Source of the DNA: CBDCUC01 sp965222485
Lineage (GTDB): Bacteria; Pseudomonadota; Alphaproteobacteria; Rhizobiales; Hyphomicrobiaceae
Assembly: GCA_965222485.1 (NCBI GenBank)
Contig: CBDCUC010000040.1
Coordinates: 1,054,001 to 1,118,000 of the forward strand
Reading direction: 5' to 3'
Length of the DNA stretch: 64,000 bases
The position numbers and the translations under genes were made by a program. Of this stretch, positions 9,215-17,464 are shown in pieces (position 1 is the stretch's first letter; every line of letters begins with the position of its first letter). The notes beneath the pieces are model-generated. The model saw nothing but the letters and a program-made list of their open reading frames with translations. It did no database searches and was not told the DNA's origin.

Positions 9215-10804
9215 TCAGCTTTCGGGAGGGCGGCGAAAGATTGCTGTGTTGCGGACTTTATGGCCGCTGACAGAGTCGCGGGCGATCAAGGTAAAGTCGT
9301 GGCGTTCTTTTGAAATGCCAGAAAGCTCGTTGGCCGGTACGGACACAAATATGCGTACGTCGCGTAGATCGTCAGGTACGACGCTGATAGCAGGATTGGC
9401 TTCATTCTCCATGCCGAGGACGGTAAGCTTCGCGCCCGGCAGCCCCTCCAGGGCGAGGTAGAATGTCCGCTCCTCATACAACTTGTTCAGGATCTTGATT
9501 GTGTAGGTATTGCGGATGCCGCCATCCGACAATTTCACAAAGTATGGGTTGCGGTGGGGGATAATGTTCATGTCCAGAATGGATTTGGCCATGACTGCAT
9601 AAATCATTATGGCTGAAACGACTGCAATCAAGCTCGAATAGAGCACTGTGCGAGGCCTTACCAGGCGCAGGTCGAGCGCCTTGAAGTTTGCAAAGCCGGC
9701 TGCCCACGAGGAAGAGGTCGCTGTTTGCGCCTCCGGTGACAAGTATGCAGATGCGTTTGCCGTAGGCTTGTCCGTTTGTTCAAGGCCACGGAAGGTATCG
9801 TAGGCAATCAAATTCAGGGGCCGGCCGATACGTGTCATGATGTCGTTGCAGGCGTCGATGCACAGCGCACATTGAATGCATTCAAGCTGAGATCCGTCGC
9901 GAATGTCGATGCCCATGGGGCAGACGGCGACGCAGGCGTTGCAATCGATGCAGTCACCGCGGTTGTCCCATGATTCGCGTTTGCGATGGGGGCCGCGTGG
10001 TTCTCCACGGCCGTCGTGGTAGCTGATCAAAAGGGAGTCGTGATCAAACATGGCGCCCTGGATGCGTGGCCAAGGGCACATGTAAATGCAGACCTGTTCG
10101 CGGGCGATGCCGCCCATAAGGTAGGTAAAGAAGGTCAGCATTCCGGCAAACAGCACGGCAGGCATTGGGGCTGTGCCGGTCAGGAATTCCTGCGCCAGTG
10201 TTGGCGCGTCACGGAAGTAGAAGACGAAGGCGCCGCCAGTGGCTATGGAAATCAGAATCCATGACAAATGGGTCATGGATTTCTTGTAGACCTTCTGAAC
10301 ATTCCAGGGCGACTTGTCTAGGCGGATGCGGGCGTTGCGGTCGCCTTGCCAGAAGCGTTCGACTGCGATCATCAGGTCTGTCCAGACGGTCTGCCAGCAC
10401 AGATAGCCGCACCAGACGCGGCCGGCAATGGCTGTGAACAGAAACAGCGCGAGCGCGCTTAAGATCAGGAATCCTGTGATCAGGTAGAGTTCCTGCGGCC
10501 AGATCTCCAAATCGAACAGGAAAATGCGTCCGTGAGCCACGTCGAAGAGGATCGCTTGTTCGGGCAGGCCAGGTCCGCGCTCCCAACGCAGCCATGGCGT
10601 TGCGTAATAAATGGTGAGCGTTACGGCCATCACCAGCCATTTGATGGACCTGTAGTAGCCCTTGGCACGCTTGGCGTAGATCTTCTTGCGGCCTGCGTAA
10701 AGTTCACGCGTTTCCTTGCGATTGACAGCGGCTACATCGATCTTCTCGATGCCCTCGGCTGCCGTCGTCTTTCCGACTACTGCTGGCTCATCAATGTGCG
10801 CCAT
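9215..10804 (-). CDS. ccoG: cbb3 oxidase accessory ferredoxin-like protein CcoG/FixG
   Basis: Integral membrane iron-sulfur protein linked to copper reduction during cbb3 assembly. Five to six membrane helices are followed by two 4Fe-4S motifs (CIDCNACVAVCP and CIQCALCIDAC) and a C-terminal Ig-like periplasmic domain. An upstream TTG at 10843 is in frame, but ATG 10804 has an AAGGA-type ribosome binding site in TAAGGACAGA immediately before it and gives a normal 529-residue product starting MAHIDEPA. It follows ccoP by about 155 bp, so it may share the ccoNOQP transcript or have its own promoter. Confidence 0.94.
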   Translation of the reverse strand: MAHIDEPAVVGKTTAAEGIEKIDVAAVNRKETRELYAGRKKIYAKRAKGYYRSIKWLVMAVTLTIYYATPWLRWERGPGLPEQAILFDVAHGRIFLFDLEIWPQELYLITGFLILSALALFLFTAIAGRVWCGYLCWQTVWTDLMIAVERFWQGDRNARIRLDKSPWNVQKVYKKSMTHLSWILISIATGGAFVFYFRDAPTLAQEFLTGTAPMPAVLFAGMLTFFTYLMGGIAREQVCIYMCPWPRIQGAMFDHDSLLISYHDGRGEPRGPHRKRESWDNRGDCIDCNACVAVCPMGIDIRDGSQLECIQCALCIDACNDIMTRIGRPLNLIAYDTFRGLEQTDKPTANASAYLSPEAQTATSSSWAAGFANFKALDLRLVRPRTVLYSSLIAVVSAIMIYAVMAKSILDMNIIPHRNPYFVKLSDGGIRNTYTIKILNKLYEERTFYLALEGLPGAKLTVLGMENEANPAISVVPDDLRDVRIFVSVPANELSGISKERHDFTLIARDSVSGHKVRNTAIFRRPPES

Positions 10805-10899
10805 TCTGTCCTTACCGAGGTTGCGTTCGTCCAACCGGTCCAATGGGAAGAAATGCCTTCCCCAGACCCTTCGCTGATTTCAAACCAAGCCAAGTCTAA

Positions 10900-10923
10900 T
10901 GTCGAGCGCTTGCGCGCCCGACA
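10900..10923. other. Inverted repeat between ccoP and ccoG
   Basis: Arms of 10 nt (10900-10909 and 10914-10923), one mismatch and a 4-nt loop. No run of T follows it on the transcribed strand. It could be a processing or attenuating hairpin that sets the ratio of structural to assembly proteins; this is inference. Confidence 0.4.
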
Positions 10924-10959
10924 TCGATCAATTTGGCGTTCCCATGGGCTTTTGCGGGA

Positions 10960-11832
10960 CTATTGGCCGCCGCCCAATGAGTGGACGTAAACGGCGAGCG
11001 ATTTCACGGTTACCGCGTCCAGTCGATCGGCCCATGGGGGCATCCTGCCACCGCGGCCGGTTTTGATTGTTTCCACGATATCGCTCTTGTCGGAACCAAA
11101 CAGCGAAATGGAGTCGGTTAGGTTCGGGGCGCCCAGTTCTTGGTTGCCCTTGCCGTTCTCGCCGTGGCAGGCGACGCATTGTTCAGCGAATAACTTCTTG
11201 CCGCGTTCAGCTGCTTCGGCATCGCCTGCGGTACCGGAAAGCGACATTACATATTCGGCCGTATCATTGATCTGATTTTTGTCGAGGATCTCGTCCAAGC
11301 CGAAACGGGGCATATCGGATACGCGCGTTTCATCATGGGTGGAGCGGACGCCATACAGGATCGTTTGGTGGATATCACTGATCTTGCCTCCCCAAATCCA
11401 ATCATCGTCATTGAGGTTCGGGTAGCCTTTGAAGCCCTGGGCACCGGTGCCGTGGCAGGGTGCGCAGTTGTCACCAAAAGCTGCTTTGCCTCCAGCCATT
11501 GCGTAACGTAGAAGCTCGCTGTCATTGCGTACTTCCGCCAGCTCGGTTGCCGCGAGCTTTTCGCGCATCGAGGACTGGGCCTTCTTGGCGTCTGCAACCT
11601 GTTGCATAACGTCTATGCGTGAGGTGTAGCCGAGAACGCCAGGCGTATATCCATTTTGCGTCGGCCATGCCGGATATAGGATCCAATATCCGATGGACCA
11701 GATGATGGTGGCGTAGAGCGTATAGAGCCACCATTTGGGTAGTGGCTTGTTCAGCTCTTTGAGGTCGCCGTCCCACACGTGACCGGTGGTTTCGACGCCG
11801 GTTACTTCATCAATTTCCTTGTTCGTGCTCAT
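10960..11832 (-). CDS. ccoP: cbb3-type cytochrome c oxidase subunit III (dihaem)
   Basis: Membrane-anchored dihaem cytochrome c that passes electrons to the catalytic subunit of the cbb3 oxidase. The 290-residue protein has N-terminal membrane helix WLYTLYATIIWSIGYWILY and two CxxCH sites, CAPCH and CVACH, each in a separate cytochrome domain with a downstream Met. The sequence before the helix (GVETTGHVWDGDLKELN) is the usual CcoP signature. ccoQ ends 11 bp upstream, in the standard order. Confidence 0.97.
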   Translation of the reverse strand: MSTNKEIDEVTGVETTGHVWDGDLKELNKPLPKWWLYTLYATIIWSIGYWILYPAWPTQNGYTPGVLGYTSRIDVMQQVADAKKAQSSMREKLAATELAEVRNDSELLRYAMAGGKAAFGDNCAPCHGTGAQGFKGYPNLNDDDWIWGGKISDIHQTILYGVRSTHDETRVSDMPRFGLDEILDKNQINDTAEYVMSLSGTAGDAEAAERGKKLFAEQCVACHGENGKGNQELGAPNLTDSISLFGSDKSDIVETIKTGRGGRMPPWADRLDAVTVKSLAVYVHSLGGGQ

Positions 11833-11843
11833 CTCGTGGCCCC

Positions 11844-12020
11844 TCAGTTCGCGCCATCGCGCGGTGTTTTCTTGTCAAGTTCCAAAGCCGACTTTTGAAT
11901 GTCGTCAAAGCGGGCCTTGTTGCCAGGCCAAAGCACGTAGACCAGTACCGCTACGAACAAGCCGATAAAGAGCAACAGCGAACTAACTTGCGATATCGAG
12001 GCGACATCTTGGTAACTCAT
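11844..12020 (-). CDS. ccoQ: cbb3-type oxidase subunit IV (CcoQ/FixQ)
   Basis: A 58-residue single-helix protein from ATG 12020 to TGA 11844. It begins MSYQDVASISQ, crosses the membrane at about residues 13-30 (SSLLLFIGLFVAVLVYVL), then has WPGNKARFDD, the conserved Trp-Pro and Phe-Asp signature of CcoQ. It lies between ccoO and ccoP, which is the expected position. CcoQ stabilises the complex in the presence of oxygen in characterised systems. Confidence 0.93.
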   Translation of the reverse strand: MSYQDVASISQVSSLLLFIGLFVAVLVYVLWPGNKARFDDIQKSALELDKKTPRDGAN

Positions 12021-12042
12021 TGGCTCACGTGCCTCCTATTCG

Positions 12043-12768
12043 CTATCTGAGATTGGGGCCCGAGGCGTCGAACTTGGCAAAGTCGACGAGGGTGCCCAGC
12101 ATCTGCAGGTAAGCAATGAGCGCATCCATCTCTGTGAGCTTTTTCTCGTCACCGTCGAAATTACCGACAACGGCCTTTGGATAGCGCTCGGTCACCGCTT
12201 CCGCTTCGTCTGACTCAGGGTCGGCCTGCGCTTTGGCGTCGATCACCGCGTTTGCGATCATTTCGTCAGAATAAGGAACGCCAATTGCCTTGAGAGATTT
12301 CAGCGAGGCTGTCAGGTGCGTCGTGTCAAGTTCGCGTTCTGCCAGCCACGGATAACCCGGCATAATACTTTCCGGTACGACCGCACGTGGGTCTATCATG
12401 TGCTCCTTGTGCCACTCATTTGAGTATTTGCCGCCAACGCGCGCCAAGTCGGGTCCGGTGCGTTTCGAGCCCCACTGGAACGGATGGTCGTACATGCTTT
12501 CAGCCGCCAAGGAGTAGTGACCATAGCGTTCTACTTCGTCGCGAAGTGTGCGGATCATCTGGCTGTGGCAGACATAGCAACCCTCGCGAATGTAGATATC
12601 GCGACCGGCCTGTTCGAGAGGCGAGTAGGGGCGTACGCCCTCCACCTTCTCGATTGTGCTTTCGACCCAAAATAGCGGGGCGATCTGCACCAAACCGCCG
12701 ATCGACACAACAACCAAGATGCCGATCAGCATGATGATGGAGTTCTTCTCAAATATTCCGTGATTCAT
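12043..12768 (-). CDS. ccoO: cbb3-type cytochrome c oxidase subunit II (monohaem)
   Basis: Membrane-bound monohaem cytochrome c of the cbb3 oxidase. The 241-residue product has one N-terminal helix (IIMLIGILVVVSIGGLVQIA), the haem site CYVCH in REGCYVCHSQMIR, and PGYPWL with the probable Met ligand upstream (SIMPGYPWL). A GTG one codon upstream of ATG 12768 is equally possible. The stop codon of ccoN is 12 bp upstream. Confidence 0.96.
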   Translation of the reverse strand: MNHGIFEKNSIIMLIGILVVVSIGGLVQIAPLFWVESTIEKVEGVRPYSPLEQAGRDIYIREGCYVCHSQMIRTLRDEVERYGHYSLAAESMYDHPFQWGSKRTGPDLARVGGKYSNEWHKEHMIDPRAVVPESIMPGYPWLAERELDTTHLTASLKSLKAIGVPYSDEMIANAVIDAKAQADPESDEAEAVTERYPKAVVGNFDGDEKKLTEMDALIAYLQMLGTLVDFAKFDASGPNLR

Positions 12769-12780
12769 CACTCCACCCCC

Positions 12781-14436
12781 TTATGCGGATGCTGCACGCA
12801 GCTCAGGTGCTGCGGCGACACGTGGTTGGTCCTTGGCATCGCGAGGCTCATCGCCACGGATCGTACGCCAAATGTTGTAGGCCATGATCAGCGAGCCCAG
12901 CACGAACAACGTGCCGCCCGATGCCCGGATGATGTAGAAGGGATGCATGGCGTCGACCGTTTCGACGAACGAGTAGGTCAGGAAGCCGAGCTTGTCGTAG
13001 GCTCTCCACATCAGACCTTGCAGAATGCCGGATACCCACATCGACGTGATGTAAAGCAGGATACCGAGCGTCGAGATCCAGAAATGCCATTCGACAAGGC
13101 GCGCCGAATAGAGCGCTTTGCGTTTCCAAAGCCATGGGACCAGGCAATAGATCGCGCCGAAGGACACCATTGCAACCCAGCCAAGGGCGCCTGAGTGCAC
13201 GTGGCCGATCGTCCAATCGGTGTAATGGCTGAGTGAGTTGACCGCCTTGATGCTCATGAGCGGTCCCTCGAAGGTCGACATGCCGTAGAAGGCGACCGAA
13301 ACCACCAGAAGACGGACCACCGGATCTGTCCGTAGCTTGTCCCAGGCGCCTGACAGGGTCATAAGCCCGTTGATCATGCCGCCCCATGACGGCATCCACA
13401 ACATGATAGAGAACGTCATGCCTAGCGTCTGCGCCCAGTCCGGCAGAGCGGTGTAGTGCAAGTGGTGAGGTCCGGCCCAGATGTACAAAAAGATCAAGGA
13501 CCAGAAGTGTATGATTGAAAGCCTGTAAGAATAGACCGGACGTTCAACGCGCTTCGGGATGAAGTAATACATGATGCCTAGGAAGCCGGCGGTTAGGAAG
13601 AAGCCGACCGCATTGTGCCCGTACCACCATTGGGTCATGGCATCCTGTACACCCGCAAAGACGATGTAACTCTTCGGCTCTGTCCACGAAATCGGCAAGG
13701 CGAGGTTATTCACCACGTGGAGCATGGCCACTGTCACGATGAAGGCCAGATAGAACCAGTTGGCGACGTAGATATGAGGTTCTTTGCGTTTCGCCAATGT
13801 GCCCAGGTACACGAGCAGGTAGACGACCCAGACCAGTGTCAACCAAAGGTCCACGTACCATTCAGGCTCGGCATATTCCTTGGATTGGGTGATCCCAAGT
13901 ACGTAGCCGGTGCCAGCGAGGGCGATGAACAGCTGATAGCCCCACACAACGAAGTATGGCGACCAGCGGCCAGCGAGTTTGGCCCGGCAGGTTCGCTGGA
14001 CGACGTAGAATGACGTGGCCAGCAGGACATTTCCGCCGAATGCAAATATCACTGCAGAGGTATGCAGCGGTCGAAGGCGCCCGAAGCTTGTCCAAGGCAG
14101 GTCAAGGTTGAGCTGGGGAAAGGCCATCTGCCACGCGATTATGGCGCCTACCAAGAAGCCAGCTATGCCCCAGATCACTGCGGCGACCGTGGCAACACGG
14201 ATTGGACCGTCCATGTAGCCGTTGTCTTCTATAAATAGGCCGGATTTGCCTGGCTTTTTGCCCAATACGTAAAACGCGGCATAAGCGCCGGCCAGGGCGA
14301 TTAGCACGCCATGGAACGCCATGCCCGGTTCGGTGGTGAGAATTGCCAAGCTCGTGCCTAGGCCTGCCAGCACCAAGCCAGCCAATACCATTCCGGAATC
14401 GGACATGGCACTCCATTCTGCCGTTGTATCTTTCAT
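12781..14436 (-). CDS. ccoN: cbb3-type cytochrome c oxidase catalytic subunit I
   Basis: Twelve-helix catalytic subunit that reduces oxygen at a haem b3-CuB centre and pumps protons, working at low oxygen. The 551-residue protein shows the histidine ligands typical of the family, including WWYGHNAVGFFLTAGFLG, LHYTALPDW and DWTIGHVHSGALGWV. ATG 14436 is preceded by a GAGGA ribosome binding site. It is first in a ccoNOQP operon and has an FNR/FixK-type box about 140 bp upstream of its start. Confidence 0.97.
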   Translation of the reverse strand: MKDTTAEWSAMSDSGMVLAGLVLAGLGTSLAILTTEPGMAFHGVLIALAGAYAAFYVLGKKPGKSGLFIEDNGYMDGPIRVATVAAVIWGIAGFLVGAIIAWQMAFPQLNLDLPWTSFGRLRPLHTSAVIFAFGGNVLLATSFYVVQRTCRAKLAGRWSPYFVVWGYQLFIALAGTGYVLGITQSKEYAEPEWYVDLWLTLVWVVYLLVYLGTLAKRKEPHIYVANWFYLAFIVTVAMLHVVNNLALPISWTEPKSYIVFAGVQDAMTQWWYGHNAVGFFLTAGFLGIMYYFIPKRVERPVYSYRLSIIHFWSLIFLYIWAGPHHLHYTALPDWAQTLGMTFSIMLWMPSWGGMINGLMTLSGAWDKLRTDPVVRLLVVSVAFYGMSTFEGPLMSIKAVNSLSHYTDWTIGHVHSGALGWVAMVSFGAIYCLVPWLWKRKALYSARLVEWHFWISTLGILLYITSMWVSGILQGLMWRAYDKLGFLTYSFVETVDAMHPFYIIRASGGTLFVLGSLIMAYNIWRTIRGDEPRDAKDQPRVAAAPELRAASA

Positions 14437-15045
14437 GAGATCCTCGTGTGACCCTCGGTGCCTAGCTGACCCAACAAAATTGGATACCTTGGCTCTTAGA
14501 CAGCCGCCTCCCTGGCAACTGACAATGCCGGCACCCCTGCCATTGGGGGCTTACAATCGTGTTTGCGCATTAGTGTTGATCTAGATCACTGTCGAGCCAT
14601 TACGCCCCTTTGGTGCGCAACATTCAAGCCGAGGGCGGAGCCCCCGTGCTGAATATGTCCCATCTTACCGCGCAACGAGCCGGCCTCACCTCGACATTGG
14701 TCTCGGTCAAGGATCGTTGTCTTGTAACCGGCCGCATTGAGCCAACCTCGGATTGAACTAATTGGGACGCTTGGTTCCGGGAGGCGGTGTGCCAATGATG
14801 ATGCGACACCGCCATTTGCGGCCGGTGGCATGCGCCATGTTCTATACAACCTGATTGACTGAGAGTGTGGTTGTCCCATCAGGGCATGGTTGTGCCGGCT
14901 CTAGGCGGCATTTGCCTCCGGCCAAGGCCAATCGCAGCGGACCGTCTGTGCCCCGGCGCTTGGCCGGCCATGTGATTGCTAGTGGGTCCAGGTGTTTGGA
15001 GCGTTGTGGGTTAAATCGTTGGCAGAACCGTATGATCTACAGCGA
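14437..15045. other. Intergenic region upstream of ccoN
   Basis: About 600 bp with the FNR/FixK box at 14576-14589 as the only clear element. An open frame on the minus strand (14586-14879) has no recognisable domain and overlaps the box, so I do not call it a gene. No tRNA or small RNA was recognised. Confidence 0.5.
14576..14589 (-). promoter_or_regulatory. FNR/FixK-type box upstream of ccoN
   Basis: The site is TTGATctagATCAC on the plus strand, one base from the consensus TTGAT-N4-ATCAA. It lies about 140 bp upstream of the ccoN start, the only divergent target being the distant H1-like gene. FNR/FixK-family control of ccoNOQP under low oxygen is established in alphaproteobacteria; control of this operon is inferred from site and position. 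Confidence 0.8.
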
Positions 15046-15083
15046 AAAAGACCGGCGGCGCGATTTGCGACCACCGGTCTTTT
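15046..15083 (-). terminator. Terminator of the H1-like gene
   Basis: A 13-bp stem with one mismatch (AAAAGACCGGCGG against CCACCGGTCTTTT) and a 12-nt loop, ending in A/T tracts on both sides. It lies 84 bp after the stop of the minus-strand H1-like gene and could work in both directions. Confidence 0.8.
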
Positions 15084-15166
15084 AGGAGAAGTGCTCTTGT
15101 TAGAAATGCCATCTGCGTGCCGAGCGCCCAACGCGGCACGCATGATGACGAGCAACCCCGTTGGGG

Positions 15167-15736
15167 CTACTTGCGCCGCTTTGCGGCCGTGCGGCCCTTC
15201 TTGGCAGGTGCGCGACGTGCAGCAGTCTTCTTTGCTGGCTTGCGTGCAGTTGCCTTACGAGCAGTCTTGCGAACGGCTTTCTTCTTGGCTGCCGGCTTAC
15301 GCGTAGTCTTGCGAGCCGTGGACTTGCGTGCAGTCTTGCGAGCCGTGGACTTACGAGCCGTCTTGCGAGCCGTCGACTTACGAGCTGCCTTGCGAGCCGT
15401 CGTCTTGCGAGCAGGCTTGCGTGTGGCTTTGCGAGCCGTCTTCTTGCGAACAGCCTTCTTAGCTGCTGGCTTACGAGCGGTCTTGCGGACAGCCTTCTTA
15501 GCAGCCGGCTTGCGAGTGGTCTTGCGAGCCGTCTTCTTGGTTGCCTTCTTGGCAGCCGACTTGCGTGCCGGAGCCTTTGAGCGAGCCTTTGCAGACGCGC
15601 TGGTCTTTCTCGTGGAGCGTACCTTGCGTGTGGTGCGCGCCGGAGTCTTCGCCCGTGCCCTCTTGGCAGGAGCCTTGCGTTTTGCTGCGGCCTTGGATTT
15701 GGCCGAAGACTTGGTCTTCGTAGCTGCTTTAGCCAT
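15167..15736 (-). CDS. Histone H1-like Lys/Ala/Arg-rich DNA-binding protein
   Basis: A 189-residue, strongly basic protein made almost entirely of Lys, Ala, Arg, Thr and Pro, with repeated AKK, ARKT and RKPA units. There is no folded domain. Such proteins resemble the C-terminal tail of eukaryotic histone H1 and bind DNA without sequence specificity; a nucleoid role is inferred. The frame is open to 15919, but ATG 15736 is chosen because MAKAATKTK starts the basic sequence and a GGGAGAG ribosome binding site precedes it; the upstream residues have different composition. The central part is coded by exact 27-bp repeats. Two other Lys/Ala-rich proteins (36094 and 46174) lie in the same window. 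Confidence 0.85.
   Translation of the reverse strand: MAKAATKTKSSAKSKAAAKRKAPAKRARAKTPARTTRKVRSTRKTSASAKARSKAPARKSAAKKATKKTARKTTRKPAAKKAVRKTARKPAAKKAVRKKTARKATRKPARKTTARKAARKSTARKTARKSTARKTARKSTARKTTRKPAAKKKAVRKTARKATARKPAKKTAARRAPAKKGRTAAKRRK
15309..15404. repeat. 27-bp tandem repeats inside the H1-like gene
   Basis: Three full copies and one partial copy of a 27-bp unit beginning TTGCGAGCCGT start at 15309, 15336, 15363 and 15390. Each unit codes nine residues of the type ARKSTARKT. Copy number is likely to vary between strains by slippage or recombination. Confidence 0.85.
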
Positions 15737-16478
15737 GATAGGATCTCTCTCTCCCGTGAAATTGTCCGAATCAGTTTCGAACCAAAAAAATAATGCGCAA
15801 GTTTGATGATTTTGTTGACAATTAAATTGGTTTGTCGGGTGAAAATGGTTTGTATTCGTCCGAAAGTGTTGCGCGAAGTCCTCAATTTTCGTGTTTTGTG
15901 AGTGTTGTAAGCATGTCAAAAGAGAGTTTGCATAAACTAAAAAATCGAATGGAAAGAAAAATGCAGTGAAAAAATGACTCGGTTGCCGACCTATTTTTTG
16001 TTTTTTGGCAGTTTGAAATTATATGGCGCCGGATATTTTTAATTTCTACCTTTGATTTTCCAAATCAGCCGCGGACGGGCTTATCAACCTCTTTATTTGC
16101 TGGGCAGACACGTAAGTGGTTTGAGCATAGATGCAGCCGGTTTGTAGGTGCAGGCTCGATAATAATCCAATTTTCGGCTTTTGCTTCGATGGTAATGGTG
16201 TTTCGTATTCTTCTCGAAATCTATTTGGCTGGGTGCGCTGAGTTCCAAACAAGCAAGGCGGTAGTCGGATAAACTAAAAGACCGGCGCCCTAATATTAGC
16301 GGGTTGGATTAGATTGGCGCGGCCTGCGGGTTCGGATTCAGAGTGGTCAAATGCCGATAAAAACAGCTGAGGCTGGATCGATTTGCGAAGGGTGCAAATA
16401 TGCGCGTATATATATAATGTGTGAGGATTGGCCTGATTAAGCGCACAGAAACGTATTCACAAGGGATAAAACGAGATA
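15737..16478. other. A/T-rich intergenic region
   Basis: About 740 bp without a convincing gene. The part nearest the H1-like gene (15780-16030) is visibly A/T-rich and should hold its promoter. The right end holds the candidate small RNA at about 16425. Confidence 0.5.
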
Positions 16479-16514
16479 CCGCCGCGGCGTTAATTTGTCC
16501 GCGGCGGTTTTTTT
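16413..16514 (+). ncRNA. Candidate small RNA with its own -10 box and terminator
   Basis: A perfect TATAAT lies at 16413-16418 with no good -35 at 17 bp (TTGCGA at 16383 is 24 bp away). About 60 bp later a strong terminator follows on the same strand with no coding frame between, which would give a transcript of about 90 nt. The terminator overlaps the end of the minus-strand GNAT gene and could instead serve only that gene, but the T run is on the plus strand. Confidence 0.35.
16479..16514 (+). terminator. Rho-independent terminator
   Basis: A perfect 9-bp stem (CCGCCGCGG / CCGCGGCGG), 11-nt loop and seven T residues on the plus strand. On the minus strand the following bases (TATCTCGTTTT) are a much weaker U tract, so it acts best on plus-strand transcripts. 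Confidence 0.85.
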
Positions 16515-17088
16515 ATGCAGCCTTTGAGAGGCGTGTTTGCAGGTCAAGAACGGCCATCATGAGGCCAGTACGATCCTCAACAGCTTCCGCCAGGATGGAG
16601 AAGTAGTTGGGGGTCGTTGGTGTGATGTCGCCGATTACCTCGCCGTACTCGAAACGCAGATCAGCCTCGTGTTTTCGGGCAATGTTCTGCATTTTCTTAT
16701 TTTCAGCGAGGCAGCTGAGATAAAGGTGCTGAACGCCTCTGTTGCGGGCCGATTGGATTACTCGACCCATGAGTTCAGTGCCGATACCTTTGTCCTGGTA
16801 GGCGTTTTCCACTGAAAATGCGGCTTCTGCCTCCTGACCCCAGGTCTGCCCAAGTTTACGGATTTCCGCTGCCGCACGGATGTTGCCATCTTCGAAGTAA
16901 CCGTAAACGACGTTGCCCATGTCATTCATGTGGGCGGCGTAGTCTTCGATAAAGCTGTCGGAGACGCCGTGCGCAAACCGAGTATGGCGGCTGTTCTTGT
17001 CCAGTCTCAGCAAGTGGTCGCGGAACTTCGTTGTCTCCGTTGGCCACAACTTTCGTATGGTTCCCTCCCAGAGCGGTTGGCTGTTCAT
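16513..17088 (-). CDS. GNAT family N-acetyltransferase
   Basis: A 191-residue protein with one GNAT fold. The acetyl-CoA-binding segment is AYQDKGIGTELMGRVIQSA, with the Q/R-x-x-G-x-G/A type loop in QDKGIGTEL. The preceding strand (AEIRKLGQTWGQEAEAAFSV) and following LYLSCLAENKKMQNIARK also fit the family. The start is ATG 17088 (MNSQPLWEGT); a start five codons upstream is possible. The substrate is unknown. It resembles the stand-alone GNAT domain related to the Pat protein acetyltransferase fold, but that is only a guess from length. Confidence 0.8.
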   Translation of the reverse strand: MNSQPLWEGTIRKLWPTETTKFRDHLLRLDKNSRHTRFAHGVSDSFIEDYAAHMNDMGNVVYGYFEDGNIRAAAEIRKLGQTWGQEAEAAFSVENAYQDKGIGTELMGRVIQSARNRGVQHLYLSCLAENKKMQNIARKHEADLRFEYGEVIGDITPTTPNYFSILAEAVEDRTGLMMAVLDLQTRLSKAA

Positions 17089-17464
17089 GTGTCTAGCCTC
17101 CAATCTGGATCGTTTGTCTTACTGTTAAGCTGTCGTTCCTAATCCTCCACCAAAGCAGAGAATTTGCAGCCGTTCCTTTCGAGATTGCTGCGACAGTCGT
17201 GCCAGATTTTTGCGTTGCACAATATGGCTATTGCGTGGCAAGTAGCAAGGCCCCGGCTCCGCCGACAATGAACTATTCAGCAGGTCAACGTGCTGGTGTT
17301 TGGATTGTGTCAGCGGGCAATCTTCGCCTTGTTTGTGATGGGGCTGATGTAGCGTCTTCAAAGTGCTTTGCGACTTGCTGGACAGGCGGCGCAAACGGTC
17401 GGGCCAAATAGGGCAATGAATAAGAAAGATTGATCATGAGGGTGCGTCAATTTGGAGGGGGGCA
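17089..17464. other. Divergent intergenic region between GNAT gene and zapE
   Basis: About 375 bp. A minus-strand open frame (17125-17394) shows no domain and atypical composition and is not called. No clear promoter or RNA gene was seen. Confidence 0.4.

Noticed and set aside
10922..10935. Second FNR/FixK box before ccoG
   Set aside because: TTGATCGATGTCGG on the minus strand has one perfect half-site only; the other half does not match.
14586..14879. Minus-strand open frame upstream of ccoN
   Set aside because: No domain, no ribosome binding site of note and overlap with the FNR/FixK box; composition looks non-coding.
17125..17394. Minus-strand frame between the GNAT gene and zapE
   Set aside because: Gln/Ser/His-rich with no domain or family resemblance.
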